In this document: one piece after another, positions 1-7,755 of the stretch
Layout: every line of letters starts with the position of its first letter
Position numbering within the stretch: the stretch's first letter is position 1
Assembly: GCF_009296175.1 (NCBI RefSeq)
Contig: NZ_VOSK01000003.1
Span: 62,001 to 126,000, forward strand
From: Microvirga tunisiensis
GTDB taxonomy: Bacteria; Pseudomonadota; Alphaproteobacteria; Rhizobiales; Beijerinckiaceae
Reading direction: 5' to 3'
Length of the DNA: 64,000 nt
The notes under the pieces: model-generated
Seen by the model: only the letters and a program-made list of their open reading frames with translations
What the model was told of the DNA's origin: nothing
The model's database searches: none
Position numbers and translations under genes: made by a program

Positions 1-763
1 GAGAATGCCCGGGCTTGCGGCGTTCCATGAGTTCGACGACCCGCCTGGCGAACAGCCCAGGGGTGATGTCCGCCTTGGACCTGGTGCGGGCCCAGGTGTC
101 CGGAGCGGGATAAGTCGTCGGCTCCATCGCGTGGAGGGCGGCGCTCGCCCTGTTGATGGCGAAGGCGAGCATGGACTTTTCAGCGTTCCAAGCCTGCCCA
201 CGCGTCTTGAGGTACGTCTCCTCGAATTCCTTGAGCCGCCCCTGCGACTCCAGGTCAATCTCAAGCTCGGCCAAATCCAGGTCCCGGGCGTAGCCGAGGC
301 TCTCCAGGAAGAGCCGGTACATGATCTCGGTGAGCATCTGGTTGCCCGACCGGATGCCACGGTCCGTGGAGACATCGAAGATGACAGCGTGGGTGGGGAT
401 CTTCTCGTTGATGGTCTTGAGGACCACCTTGAGCCGGTTATCCCTAACGCGCTGGGCAAACCGGTCGGCCGCCTTCACGCCGACGACCTCGCGGTTCTCG
501 ATGGCCAAGCCGAGGTTCTTGGCGAAGCTGGACTTACCCGAGCCGAAGAAGCCGGAGATCCAGATCGCCACACCCTCCGTCGGCTTGCGCGACGCCTCCT
601 GGTAGCGCTCCAGGATATCGACATAGTGCCGCTGGATGGCGTCGGTAACGATGTATTCATCGATTTCCGAGCGCAGCACATCGCCGTCGACCTGGTCGAC
701 CTTGATGACTTCCTCGATTTTCCGGGTGATGTCGCTCGCGAAAAGTGTGCCGATAGTGGTCAT
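1..763 (-). CDS. brxC: BREX P-loop ATPase BrxC, N-terminal part (cut by window edge)
   Basis: Reading the minus strand from an ATG at 763 gives an open frame to the window edge (about 254 residues). It begins MTTIGTLFASDITRKIEE and carries a Walker A motif GFFGSGKS at residues 71-78. This start and P-loop context match BrxC, the large P-loop protein of BREX phage-exclusion systems, normally about 1,200 residues, so most of the gene lies to the left. It starts 16 bp after brxB and is the last gene seen in the operon. Family assignment is by recognition of the N-terminus. pglX, pglZ and brxD/brxHI, expected next, are not visible. Confidence 0.9.
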   Translation of the reverse strand, partial: MTTIGTLFASDITRKIEEVIKVDQVDGDVLRSEIDEYIVTDAIQRHYVDILERYQEASRKPTEGVAIWISGFFGSGKSSFAKNLGLAIENREVVGVKAADRFAQRVRDNRLKVVLKTINEKIPTHAVIFDVSTDRGIRSGNQMLTEIMYRLFLESLGYARDLDLAELEIDLESQGRLKEFEETYLKTRGQAWNAEKSMLAFAINRASAALHAMEPTTYPAPDTWARTRSKADITPGLFARRVVELMERRKPGHS

Positions 764-779
764 GGCGTCGGTTGTCCGT

Positions 780-1355
780 TCAAAAGATCTTGGGGCGATA
801 GTTGTGCTCGGGCTGCATGACCCCCATGAAGCGGAGGCCGGCGGCGCCATCGAGGTCGCCCGGATAGAAAAGCACGGTGGGGACCGTCACTCGGCCCTTG
901 AGCTGCTCAAGGAGAGAGAAGGTCCGGTAGACGGGAAACAGGGAGCCGGTCCTCGTGATAAACACAACATCCGTGAGTGGGTCAGGATCGGCGGGCATGC
1001 GCTCCGCAACGAGATCGACGAGAGGGCGAATGTCGCTAAGCACATTCGCCATGGTCTGGACCGTCTCTTCCAGGCCAACATCCTTTTCGATCTGGAACCA
1101 CTCTTCCAGGGGGGCCTGGGACTGAAGAGCCTCCGTGAGGCATTCCGAGAGGTAGATGCGCGTCAGTCGCTTGCCTTTGTTTTGAAGACGCGTGGCAAGC
1201 AGCGACACAGCCTTGCGCAGGGCGAACTCCTCGTCGGGATCATATCTGAAGATCGCGTACGGCATGTCGTGGTAGGCGCTGAGCTGTTGCCGCGGATCTC
1301 GCGCTTCGAGGATTGGCTGGAGGGTGCGCTCCAGGCGCTCGGTGAACTTGCTCAT
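780..1355 (-). CDS. brxB: BREX protein BrxB (DUF1788)
   Basis: This 191-residue protein has the DUF1788/BrxB pattern: an N-terminal helical stretch, a central segment with DVVFITRTGSLFPVYR, and a C-terminal VPTVLFYPGDLDG followed by a short tail ending NYRPKIF. BrxB is a small conserved BREX component needed for defence and methylation in studied systems; its biochemical role is unsettled. Its ATG overlaps the brxA stop (ATGA arrangement), indicating translational coupling, and brxC starts 16 bp downstream. Confidence 0.9.
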   Translation of the reverse strand: MSKFTERLERTLQPILEARDPRQQLSAYHDMPYAIFRYDPDEEFALRKAVSLLATRLQNKGKRLTRIYLSECLTEALQSQAPLEEWFQIEKDVGLEETVQTMANVLSDIRPLVDLVAERMPADPDPLTDVVFITRTGSLFPVYRTFSLLEQLKGRVTVPTVLFYPGDLDGAAGLRFMGVMQPEHNYRPKIF

Positions 1356-2116
1356 GCTGCCATCGCCTTTGCGTATTCGGAGGCGCTGCCATAGGGCAGC
1401 GTGAGTTGCACCAAGCTGCCCGCCACTTGGTAGTCGAGGCGCCGGTACTGATGCAGGCGCAGGAGTGTCGCGTGCACGTCACTTGGCGACATGAAGGCCG
1501 AGCGCCAGTACACGCTGTCGACCACCCGCGAAGGCGTTCCTTCCAAGTCGGCGATCATATGGACGTGAAAGATCATCGCGTCGTCGCTCATGACGGGTGT
1601 GCGATATGCCTTCACGGCTGAGGAGCCGGTAAGGAGGCCGAGGTCGCCAGCGGTCTTGAGTAGATCACGCGCGGTTCTCATCACTCCATATTCGCTCAAG
1701 GCGGGCTTGCCTGCCTCGGTCCAGGCCGCCGTAACGAATGGACGGACATCCTCCGACCGAACGTGCTGACGTCCCTTTTCCCTCTCAGGATCGAGCCAGT
1801 CGAAGACGAAGGACCGGAACGGATCCTCGGTTGCAGTGATCCACAAGCGGAGGCAATCCCGCCAGTCATGGAAAGGCATGCTCCCCTGGGCGAGAAAGAT
1901 AAGCGGCTTCATCCTCTCGATGTGGCGCAAGCGGGCACCAACCGTGGTCCGGACCTCCTTCTCCCATCCAACCGTGTTGAAGTTTCCGCCGAGAAGCCGA
2001 TCCAGATTGCTCTTAACGGTCTCGTCGAATGACCATTCGGAGAAGAGACGGTGCGTCTCCTCCGCGAATGCGCCCTTTCTCAGCAGGCGCTGCGACCACG
2101 TCACCGGATAACTCAT
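1352..2116 (-). CDS. brxA: BREX protein BrxA (DUF1819)
   Basis: This 254-residue protein sits in the brxA position before brxB and has the DUF1819 character: an N-terminal stretch on clearing host-like helices, a TARDLLKTAGDLGLL segment near residue 160 and a C-terminal winged-helix-like region. BrxA is a small DNA-binding BREX component. The start ATG (2114-2116) overlaps the end of brxE and the stop overlaps the start of brxB, so all are probably on one mRNA. The family call rests on gene order plus sequence pattern. Confidence 0.82.
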   Translation of the reverse strand: MSYPVTWSQRLLRKGAFAEETHRLFSEWSFDETVKSNLDRLLGGNFNTVGWEKEVRTTVGARLRHIERMKPLIFLAQGSMPFHDWRDCLRLWITATEDPFRSFVFDWLDPEREKGRQHVRSEDVRPFVTAAWTEAGKPALSEYGVMRTARDLLKTAGDLGLLTGSSAVKAYRTPVMSDDAMIFHVHMIADLEGTPSRVVDSVYWRSAFMSPSDVHATLLRLHQYRRLDYQVAGSLVQLTLPYGSASEYAKAMAA

Positions 2117-2673
2117 GCAAGCCTCGCGTAGGGAACCACCAAGTCGCCAATGGCTCCTTTGGTGAAACCAAGAGCGAGCTGGGCGATTTCGTCCTGGGTC
2201 CCACCGAAGACCCGAGGCAAGGCAACCGCCCGGCCATCGGATGACCGACGCAGGCTGGAGACGGCAGAAACATCGCTATCGGCAACCAGCCCAAGCCGGC
2301 GCAGGAGCGCCCCAAGCTCGGATTCGGTTGGATTAGCGATCTCGTTGAAGAAGTCTGCCCAAGAGGACACATCGTCGAGCCAGCCTTCCCACGCTGCCTC
2401 GATGCTCTCCTCGATCCGTTCCGGGAGCTTCCAAAGGGTGGCGCTCTCCGGTGGATTGAACACCTCGTCACACCGGTGCCGGGCAACGGTGAATACGATG
2501 CGGGCTTGGGCGAACGAATGCGTGCGGGGCAACCCTCGCCTGAGGGCAAGTGCCCCGACTGATCCAAGAGCCTTATTGGTATTCCACCACTTGGCGCGAT
2601 CCATTTCACCATGTCGCGCAACCGCGACACGGACTTTGAACAGCCATGCGGGATCGATGGTTTCCCGGTTCAA
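2113..2673 (-). CDS. brxE: BREX-6 protein BrxE family
   Basis: This 186-residue protein has the signature KWWNTNKALGSVGALALRRG...PRTHSFAQARIVF near residues 29-60, followed by HRCDEVFNPP, which I recognise from BrxE-family proteins. BrxE occurs at the head of type 6 BREX operons before brxA, exactly as here. The start is TTG at 2671-2673 with a G-rich Shine-Dalgarno stretch upstream. Function within BREX is not established. The order brxE-brxA-brxB-brxC is the main reason for calling the system type 6. Confidence 0.78.
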   Translation of the reverse strand: MNRETIDPAWLFKVRVAVARHGEMDRAKWWNTNKALGSVGALALRRGLPRTHSFAQARIVFTVARHRCDEVFNPPESATLWKLPERIEESIEAAWEGWLDDVSSWADFFNEIANPTESELGALLRRLGLVADSDVSAVSSLRRSSDGRAVALPRVFGGTQDEIAQLALGFTKGAIGDLVVPYARLA

Positions 2674-2693
2674 TTTTGCCCCCGAACTGCGTC

Positions 2694-2900
2694 TTAGTTG
2701 TCGTCCGCGCCCTTACGGAGCGCCCGATCCTTTAGCCATCCGTCAATCGCCTCGTTCGCGATGGCCGACGCGGACCGGTCGAGGTCCACGGCTGCCTTCT
2801 TGAGGTCCTTGATCAGGCTCGCGTCTAGATGCAGCAGAATCTGTCGCCGCTCGTCGCTGGACGGTATGCTGGGATCGTTCTTCGCCTCAGATTTGCTCAC
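2694..2900 (-). CDS. Ribbon-helix-helix (CopG/Arc-like) regulator of the BREX operon
   Basis: A 68-residue protein with GTG start at 2898-2900. Residues about 18-60 (RRQILLHLDASLIKDLKKAAVDLD...) follow the short beta strand plus two-helix layout of CopG/Arc ribbon-helix-helix DNA-binding proteins. It lies 20 bp before brxE on the same strand and is therefore likely co-transcribed with BREX and could autoregulate it. An imperfect palindrome lies immediately upstream of its start codon. It could alternatively be an antitoxin-like protein, but no toxin is adjacent. Confidence 0.7.
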   Translation of the reverse strand: MSKSEAKNDPSIPSSDERRQILLHLDASLIKDLKKAAVDLDRSASAIANEAIDGWLKDRALRKGADDN

Positions 2901-2904
2901 TCGA

Positions 2905-2922
2905 ATCGTCCGATAGGATGAT
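2905..2922. promoter_or_regulatory. Putative operator upstream of the BREX RHH gene
   Basis: An imperfect inverted repeat ATCGTCC-gata-GGATGAT (one mismatch between the 7-bp arms) sits 5 bp upstream of the GTG start of the RHH gene. The half-site AATCGTCC recurs at about 2966-2973. This placement fits an autoregulatory operator for the RHH protein, but binding is inferred only. Confidence 0.35.
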
Positions 2923-3045
2923 AGGTCGAATCAGGATCGCAGCTTTGCCGTTCACGTAAAGAGTTAATCGTCCTAGCTGTGGCTGTATCCTTAACAGCGA
3001 CTCACCCAGCTCGGACCAAGCCCCATCACTGGAACTCAAAGTTTA

Positions 3046-3127
3046 GGACGCGGGATGTCCCGTTTCCTATTGACTTACTCAGGCTACCCTCCCAGAACAT
3101 CGTTGGGAGCCGGGACATCCCGCGTCC
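3046..3127. repeat. Perfect 17-bp inverted repeat between BREX and the divergent gene
   Basis: The 17 bases at 3046-3062 (GGACGCGGGATGTCCCG) recur as an exact reverse complement at 3111-3127, 48 bp apart. Each arm also contains a near-palindrome (CGGGATGTCCCG). The second arm ends 14 bp before the ATG at 3142. A TTGACT hexamer lies inside the loop (3070-3075). It may be a double operator or an RNA hairpin leader for the downstream gene. Confidence 0.75.
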
Positions 3128-3141
3128 CGATGAGGAATGGC

Positions 3142-4128
3142 ATGGACACAAACGAGCTCTATCAAGCGCGTCAGAACGAGTTTGGCGCACAATACGAGGA
3201 CTTCGAAGGCACAGATATTGCCGGCTTGGCCGTAAGGACCGGCGAGTGGTTGGAAACGCTCCTTATGGACGGAAAAGCCGTCAACGCGACGATGACGGCC
3301 CTCTACGAGCAACTTTTCGGTGCCGAACACAACGAGGAGGCGCCCGAAAACTGGCGCGAACTCTGGGGTGGCGTCTCCCTGAACGACCAGATGGAACCGC
3401 GGGGCGCACAGTTCATGGTCGGGTTGAACGCCTTCGCCTTCTGGGGCCTGCGCCCGGACGTCGAGTTCTTCGAGCTGGGAGGCCAGAACAACATCGATGC
3501 CGCCGTCGAGGCTTACGTGGCACGGGCCCGTACGCTGCTCGACGCCATCCCGCTTGGCTGGGGCGAGGTGTCGGAACTGCGCCGGACGGTGTTGGCTGCG
3601 GAGGCGCGCATCCGCATTGACACCGGCAAGGATGTCACGTCCGAGCAATTGGCTGCCTTGGCCCGCATCAGCCTGAAGAGCATCAAGAACATGCTGACGC
3701 CCAAGGCCGGAGCAAGTGACCTCCGTCTCAACGCGGCTGGCGAGATCCCTGGTGCCGATGCCCTCCGGTGGTTGGAAGGGCGTGAGGATTTCAAGTCCTC
3801 GATCTGGCGCTCCGGATCTGCGGTATTTCTGGTGCCTTCATCGGTCGAAGCCGAGGATGTTGGTGAGGTCGTATTCGTGCCCGTGGCCAAGGACGGCAGC
3901 TGGTTCGATCCGGTCGAATGCCGGAACTCGCGGGGCTACACCATTGGTCCCAAGGGAGCTGAGGAGCCGGTCGAGAACTACCGCCTCGCACTGGAGCGCT
4001 TGGCGCGTATGCGGACGCCCTATTGGCGCCGCCGCAACAGCGCCGGGAACTGGGGCATCGTCGCTGGCGTCTCATGGCAGCGACGAATCGTTCAGGAACT
4101 CCCTGCCGTGGAAGGGGAGGGCGCCTGA
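3142..4128 (+). CDS. Uncharacterised protein with HTH-like segment
   Basis: About 328 residues, family not recognised. I chose ATG 3142 because AGGA lies just upstream; an in-frame ATG at 3130 and one at 3055 inside the inverted repeat are alternatives. A segment near residues 165-200 (VTSEQLAALARISLKSIKN) reads like a helix-turn-helix, followed by ADALRWLEGREDF, resembling excisionase/MerR-type DNA-binding arrangements. The C-terminal third is a separate domain with W-, Y- and R-rich character. The stop overlaps the start of a DUF4258-like gene, so the two probably act together. It is divergent from BREX and could be a regulator or an independent defence gene. Confidence 0.75.
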   Translation: MDTNELYQARQNEFGAQYEDFEGTDIAGLAVRTGEWLETLLMDGKAVNATMTALYEQLFGAEHNEEAPENWRELWGGVSLNDQMEPRGAQFMVGLNAFAFWGLRPDVEFFELGGQNNIDAAVEAYVARARTLLDAIPLGWGEVSELRRTVLAAEARIRIDTGKDVTSEQLAALARISLKSIKNMLTPKAGASDLRLNAAGEIPGADALRWLEGREDFKSSIWRSGSAVFLVPSSVEAEDVGEVVFVPVAKDGSWFDPVECRNSRGYTIGPKGAEEPVENYRLALERLARMRTPYWRRRNSAGNWGIVAGVSWQRRIVQELPAVEGEGA

Positions 4129-4409
4129 TGCAGGACGATCTTACGGTCCACGCCCGCGAGCGGCTCCAACAGCGCGCCATCCCGCCATTCATCGTCGACC
4201 TCCTGCAGCGTTTCGGATCCTCGATGCGCTGCGGCGGTGCCGAGCGGCTGTTCTTCGACAAGGCGGCCAGGCGCCGTCTGAAGGATTATCTGGGCGGATC
4301 GCGCGGGCTGCGGGGCATTGAGACTTGGCTCGGCGTCTACTTGATCCTCGGTGACAACGGCCTCGTTGTCACGGTCGCACACCAGGAAGGGCGCTTCCGG
4401 CGCCCCTGA
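4128..4409 (+). CDS. DUF4258-like small protein
   Basis: A 93-residue protein starting at the ATG that overlaps the upstream stop (TGATG). It reads LTVHARERLQQRAIPPFIVDLL at the N-terminus and ends VYLILGDNGLVVTVAHQEGRF, the pattern of DUF4258 proteins, a small fold related to RelE-type toxins. The paired arrangement with the upstream gene recalls toxin-antitoxin modules, though the upstream partner is far longer than a typical antitoxin. Toxin activity is inference. Confidence 0.65.
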   Translation: MQDDLTVHARERLQQRAIPPFIVDLLQRFGSSMRCGGAERLFFDKAARRRLKDYLGGSRGLRGIETWLGVYLILGDNGLVVTVAHQEGRFRRP

Positions 4410-4498
4410 TACCCTTCAAATTCTGAAACTGCCACCAGGGTCGATCACGCATCGTCTCGGGACGACCATTTCATGCCCAAAAGTGAGCGCACACCATT

Positions 4499-5278
4499 AT
4501 GGAAAACCTTCTTCCCCGTTTCGCCGAGATCATTGCAGCCGCCTCTCAGACTGAAATCCAATCCGATCCATCCTTGGGTGGACACCTTGTCCTGGATCGG
4601 CAGGACCCATTCTGCGTGACCTACGCGCCCTTCGATTACGTCAACAGCCGGGCGCGCGTTGTGCTGGTTGGCCTCACGCCAGGACGCCAGCAGGCTGTGA
4701 ACGCCCTCCTAGAGGCCCGGCGGCAGCTGGTTGCCGGCCATGACATTGACGCTGCATCCAAGGCGGCGAAAGAGACCGCCTCGTTCTCCGGACCAATGCG
4801 GCAGACCCTCGTAGACATGCTCGATCATGTCGGGCTCAATCGATGCCTGGGTATGAAGTCGTGCCAATATCTATTCGGAACCCATGCTGGTTTGGTGCAC
4901 TACACCTCAGCGCTCAGGTACCCGGTATATCTGAAGGGGGCGAACTATTCTGGAAGCTCCAAGGTAACGACTCATCCGATGCTTCGCCGCTATGTTTCGG
5001 AATGCCTCGCAGCTGAGGTGAGCCAGCTCCGTGATGCGGTTTGGATCCCCATGGGTCCTTGGTCCGCCGCAGCGCTATCAAGGCTCGTTCGCGAAGGAAA
5101 GCTCGATCACGACAAGGTTCTTGATGGCCTCCCGCATCCGTCACCTGCGAATGCTGAGCGCAGCGCCTATTTTCTTGGCCGGAAAGCCAAGGCGCACCTG
5201 TCCGTAAAAACCAATCCTGACTTGATTGATACTGCCCGAGCAAAGCTGATCAGTCGTGTGGCTAGTTTGGTTTGCTGA
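4499..5278 (+). CDS. Uracil-DNA-glycosylase-fold protein (putative)
   Basis: 259 residues. Two features suggest the UDG superfamily: a strand-loop VVLVGLTPGRQQA near residues 54-66, resembling the motif I loop GxxPG, and LPHPSPANAER near residues 211-220, resembling the motif II HPS loop. The linking region is atypical. It is a monocistronic gene in the defence island. Whether it excises uracil or recognises modified phage DNA cannot be told. The catalytic Asp/Asn of the usual motif I is replaced by T-P-G context, so activity is uncertain. Confidence 0.55.
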   Translation: MENLLPRFAEIIAAASQTEIQSDPSLGGHLVLDRQDPFCVTYAPFDYVNSRARVVLVGLTPGRQQAVNALLEARRQLVAGHDIDAASKAAKETASFSGPMRQTLVDMLDHVGLNRCLGMKSCQYLFGTHAGLVHYTSALRYPVYLKGANYSGSSKVTTHPMLRRYVSECLAAEVSQLRDAVWIPMGPWSAAALSRLVREGKLDHDKVLDGLPHPSPANAERSAYFLGRKAKAHLSVKTNPDLIDTARAKLISRVASLVC

Positions 5279-5467
5279 ACAGCTGAGAAGACATCGTCCA
5301 AGAGATCCAGGCCAAGGTGGTCGTATAACTCATGACTGCCTTAGCCGGATGAAGCCTGCATGCCCTGCAAGCCGAGGCGGCGGAGCTGCCAGGGCTAGAT
5401 GTGGCATCGTTAACCCTCTTGAATAACTGCGTATGAGGCCTCTGGCGCGGCCAAAGTGACCATGATA

Positions 5468-5486
5468 CGCTAATCAGCGAATATGC
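5468..5486. promoter_or_regulatory. Putative operator upstream of the XRE gene
   Basis: CGCTAATCAGCGAATATGC lies 17 bp upstream of the XRE ATG. Its right part AGCGAATATGC matches AGCTAATATGC in the palindrome before the cyclase gene (6581-6591) with one mismatch, and CGCTAAT matches the reverse complement of ATTAGCG at about 6602-6608. A shared binding site for the XRE regulator is inferred. Confidence 0.4.
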
Positions 5487-5503
5487 AGATAATGGAGAGA
5501 GCT

Positions 5504-5818
5504 ATGACAGAGACGTTCGGGTCCTTCATAGTCAAACGACGTAAAGAACTTGGGCTTAGTCAGAAGGAATTGGCTCAGCTTATCCTCCGTGAGGAGGACG
5601 ATAAACCGATATCGCCGCAGTATCTCAATGACATTGAACGTGATCGTAGAAACCCAACTTCCGATCACATAATCCAACAGTTCGCGTCATCTCTCAAAAT
5701 GAAGCCAGAATACCTGTTTTATTTGGCCGGCACGCTCCCAACATACGCGAGAGAAGCTGATATAGCGCCAGAAAAAGTAATCGAAATTTTCCAGGCATTC
5801 CGGCGCGGGGGCAAATAG
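5504..5818 (+). CDS. XRE-family HTH regulator
   Basis: 104 residues from ATG 5504, chosen over ATG 5483 because GGAGAG lies 5-10 bp upstream of the later start. The N-terminal half is a classic Cro/CI-type HTH (FGSFIVKRRKELGLSQKELA..., then ISPQYLNDIERDRRNP), extended by AGTLP. It is followed after 4 bp by an ImmA/IrrE protease gene. XRE/ImmA pairs are repressor/derepressor modules in which the protease inactivates the repressor. Here the pair precedes a cyclase operon whose promoter carries a similar motif. Confidence 0.88.
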   Translation: MTETFGSFIVKRRKELGLSQKELAQLILREEDDKPISPQYLNDIERDRRNPTSDHIIQQFASSLKMKPEYLFYLAGTLPTYAREADIAPEKVIEIFQAFRRGGK

Positions 5819-5822
5819 CCTC

Positions 5823-6539
5823 ATGGTCTACTGGATGCGTGACCCTACCCGCCGCTTTCGCGAGCGCCCCTTCTATCGTCCTGAGGAAATCGACGCTGCC
5901 TGCGAACGCCTCGTCAACGAGTTCCTCCTCAAACATAGGGGAAAAGTCGAGTATCCGCTGACCACCGACGATCTGACGATCCTGATTGAGCGGAACGTCC
6001 GCGATCTAGATCTCTATGCCGATCTTTCAGACGATGGAACGGACGTCGAGGGAGTCACGCGTTTCGCTGTGGGCCATCAACCAGCCATCGCCATCGCCGA
6101 CCCCCTGTCGTCCGACGAGCGTCGGGCCAACCGTCTGCGCACGACCTTGGCCCATGAATTGGGGCACGCCAAGTTCCACGACGAGGTGTTCCAGATGGCC
6201 TTCTCGTCCGGGGACCTTCTCTCCGAGGCGCGTGAGGCAAAGATCGTCTGCAAACGCGAGACGATGATCGACGCGCCCCAGACCGATTGGATGGAGTGGC
6301 AGGCCTGCTACGCCTCCGGCGCGTATCTGATGCCCAGATCAGCCGTCCATGACCTCTTACGCCCGGCAGTCACGGCATCAAAGCGCTTGCCTCCCTTTCA
6401 CGTTGCTGGTGAGGAGGCACCGGCCTTCATCGAGGTCATAATCGACCGTTTCGCCGTGTCCAAGGAGGCTGCCAAGGTCCGCCTGATCAAGCTCGGCTTC
6501 CTGACCACCGAGGTCCGCACGCCGACACTTTTCGATTAA
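5823..6539 (+). CDS. ImmA/IrrE-family metallopeptidase
   Basis: 238 residues with the zinc-protease motif HELGHAKFH at about residues 111-119 and a second acidic region EWQACYASGAYLMP typical of the ImmA/IrrE (COG2856) family, where the downstream Glu supplies a zinc ligand. The C-terminal VSKEAAKVRLIKLGFL is also typical. The gene starts 4 bp after the XRE stop. ImmA relatives cleave XRE repressors upon a stress or phage signal, so this gene probably supplies the induction switch for the neighbouring cluster. Confidence 0.88.
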   Translation: MVYWMRDPTRRFRERPFYRPEEIDAACERLVNEFLLKHRGKVEYPLTTDDLTILIERNVRDLDLYADLSDDGTDVEGVTRFAVGHQPAIAIADPLSSDERRANRLRTTLAHELGHAKFHDEVFQMAFSSGDLLSEAREAKIVCKRETMIDAPQTDWMEWQACYASGAYLMPRSAVHDLLRPAVTASKRLPPFHVAGEEAPAFIEVIIDRFAVSKEAAKVRLIKLGFLTTEVRTPTLFD

Positions 6540-6564
6540 TTGTGCATTTAGTCCTTGCGACCTG

Positions 6565-6612
6565 TTGACTCATGCCGATTAGCTAATATGCTAAACAGCG
6601 TATTAGCGGATT
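6565..6612 (+). promoter_or_regulatory. Promoter and palindromic operator of the cyclase operon
   Basis: TTGACT (6565-6570), 16 bp, TATGCT (6587-6592) forms a sigma-70-like promoter. A palindrome TTAGC-TAATAT-GCTAA (6579-6594) covers the -10 region, and another TTAGC follows at 6604. This layout is that of a repressor-blocked promoter. The motif resembles the one before the XRE gene at 5468-5486. Confidence 0.5.
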
Positions 6613-6618
6613 TGCGCA

Positions 6619-7740
6619 ATGACGAAACATGACCCTGGATGCGGCGGCATCGACATCTTCCTGAAGCGCTTCTGCGCCGACCCAGCCCGGTTGAAGGCCG
6701 CGCTCCTGGCCGAACCTCGGTTGGAGGGCTGCGCCGATGACCAGCACCTCTGCCGCACCGGTGACCCGGCTGATTGCTTCTGGATTGTCGAGAAGGGTGA
6801 GTTCTGTATTCGGTCGACCCATGCGATTGCCAAGAGAGGCCCTGGCGAGATCATCGGCGAAGCGGCGTTCTTCCGAACAAGCGGTCCGAACGCGGCCCGT
6901 CGGGGTGCCGACGTTATTGCCCGGGGACGCTCATCGGCATGGAAGATTGACCGCACCGTACTCGACAGCCTGCCGCTCGAAGAGAAAGTGCTCTGGCTGG
7001 AGGCGATCTGCCAGGCTCTCGTCGTCAAGCTGGACGAAGCGACTGACCAGCGCTCCTCGCTTACCGGTGACCTGGACCAGCACGATGTGATGGTCCGGCG
7101 CTTCGTGTGCCCCGAGGGTGTCCAGGCGGTCCGGGCGGCGATGCGCACGGGCACCTCCGAGATTGCGCCGGTCCGCAAGCGGGCTTTGATCTGGTTCAGC
7201 GACATCGCGGGGTTCTCCACCTACTCCGAGAAGCTCACGCCGACCGAGGTAGCCGAGCTCCTCAGGCTGGTCATGAACCCGCAGGGCCAGCAAATTGAGG
7301 CCGCTGGCGGACAGATCGATAAGCATATGGGCGATGGTGTGATGGCGTTCTGGCTCTGCCCTGACGACGCACGCTTGGCCCAGGCGATCCAGGCCGGTAT
7401 CCGTGCCGCCCTCGCTGCGGCCGAGCACGTGCAGGCGGTGATCGCTTCCCATGGTCTGCCGCTTGGCATCCGCATCGGCCTCCACGTGGGAGATGTGGCG
7501 GTCGGCGACTTCGGCAGCTCCGACCGCATTGCGTTCACCATCGTCGGAGAGCCGGTGAACACGGCCTCCCGGTACGAGCAGTACAAGCCCGGTGAGGGGG
7601 AACTCAATGGCGCGCTCCGCATCAGCGCCGACGTGTACGCGCGGCTGGACGAGACGATCCGTGCCAGCTTCCACCCCGATCCCATTCTCATCCCCGCCAA
7701 GCACGACCGCCACTATGCGGCCCACCTGTCCATCTTCTGA
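6619..7740 (+). CDS. Class III nucleotide cyclase with N-terminal cyclic-nucleotide-binding domain
   Basis: 373 residues. Residues about 40-125 form a CNB domain (GDPADCFWIVEKGEF, then GEIIGEAAFF with downstream Arg). Residues about 185-330 form a class III cyclase: FSDIAGFS with metal Asp195, KHMGDGVMAFW with Lys235 and metal Asp239, FTIVGEPVN with Thr307, and transition-state Asn314 and Arg318. All key residues are present, and the Lys/Thr pair is that of class IIIb adenylyl cyclases. It probably makes a cyclic nucleotide in the cytosol and may sense its own product through the CNB domain. It heads a tight operon with a degenerate cyclase, an E2-like and a WYL gene. The nucleobase used cannot be settled from sequence. 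Confidence 0.9.
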   Translation: MTKHDPGCGGIDIFLKRFCADPARLKAALLAEPRLEGCADDQHLCRTGDPADCFWIVEKGEFCIRSTHAIAKRGPGEIIGEAAFFRTSGPNAARRGADVIARGRSSAWKIDRTVLDSLPLEEKVLWLEAICQALVVKLDEATDQRSSLTGDLDQHDVMVRRFVCPEGVQAVRAAMRTGTSEIAPVRKRALIWFSDIAGFSTYSEKLTPTEVAELLRLVMNPQGQQIEAAGGQIDKHMGDGVMAFWLCPDDARLAQAIQAGIRAALAAAEHVQAVIASHGLPLGIRIGLHVGDVAVGDFGSSDRIAFTIVGEPVNTASRYEQYKPGEGELNGALRISADVYARLDETIRASFHPDPILIPAKHDRHYAAHLSIF

Positions 7741-7755
7741 AGGAGCGCCATTCCT

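Noticed and set aside
5-1394. Long plus-strand open frames over the first 1.4 kb
   Set aside because: They are antisense shadows of brxC and brxB, which have motifs and correct overlaps.
6619-7740. Non-canonical base specificity of the cyclase as a sign of Pycsar
   Set aside because: The residues at the specificity positions are Lys235 and Thr307, as in class IIIb adenylyl cyclases, so the sequence gives no evidence for pyrimidine use.
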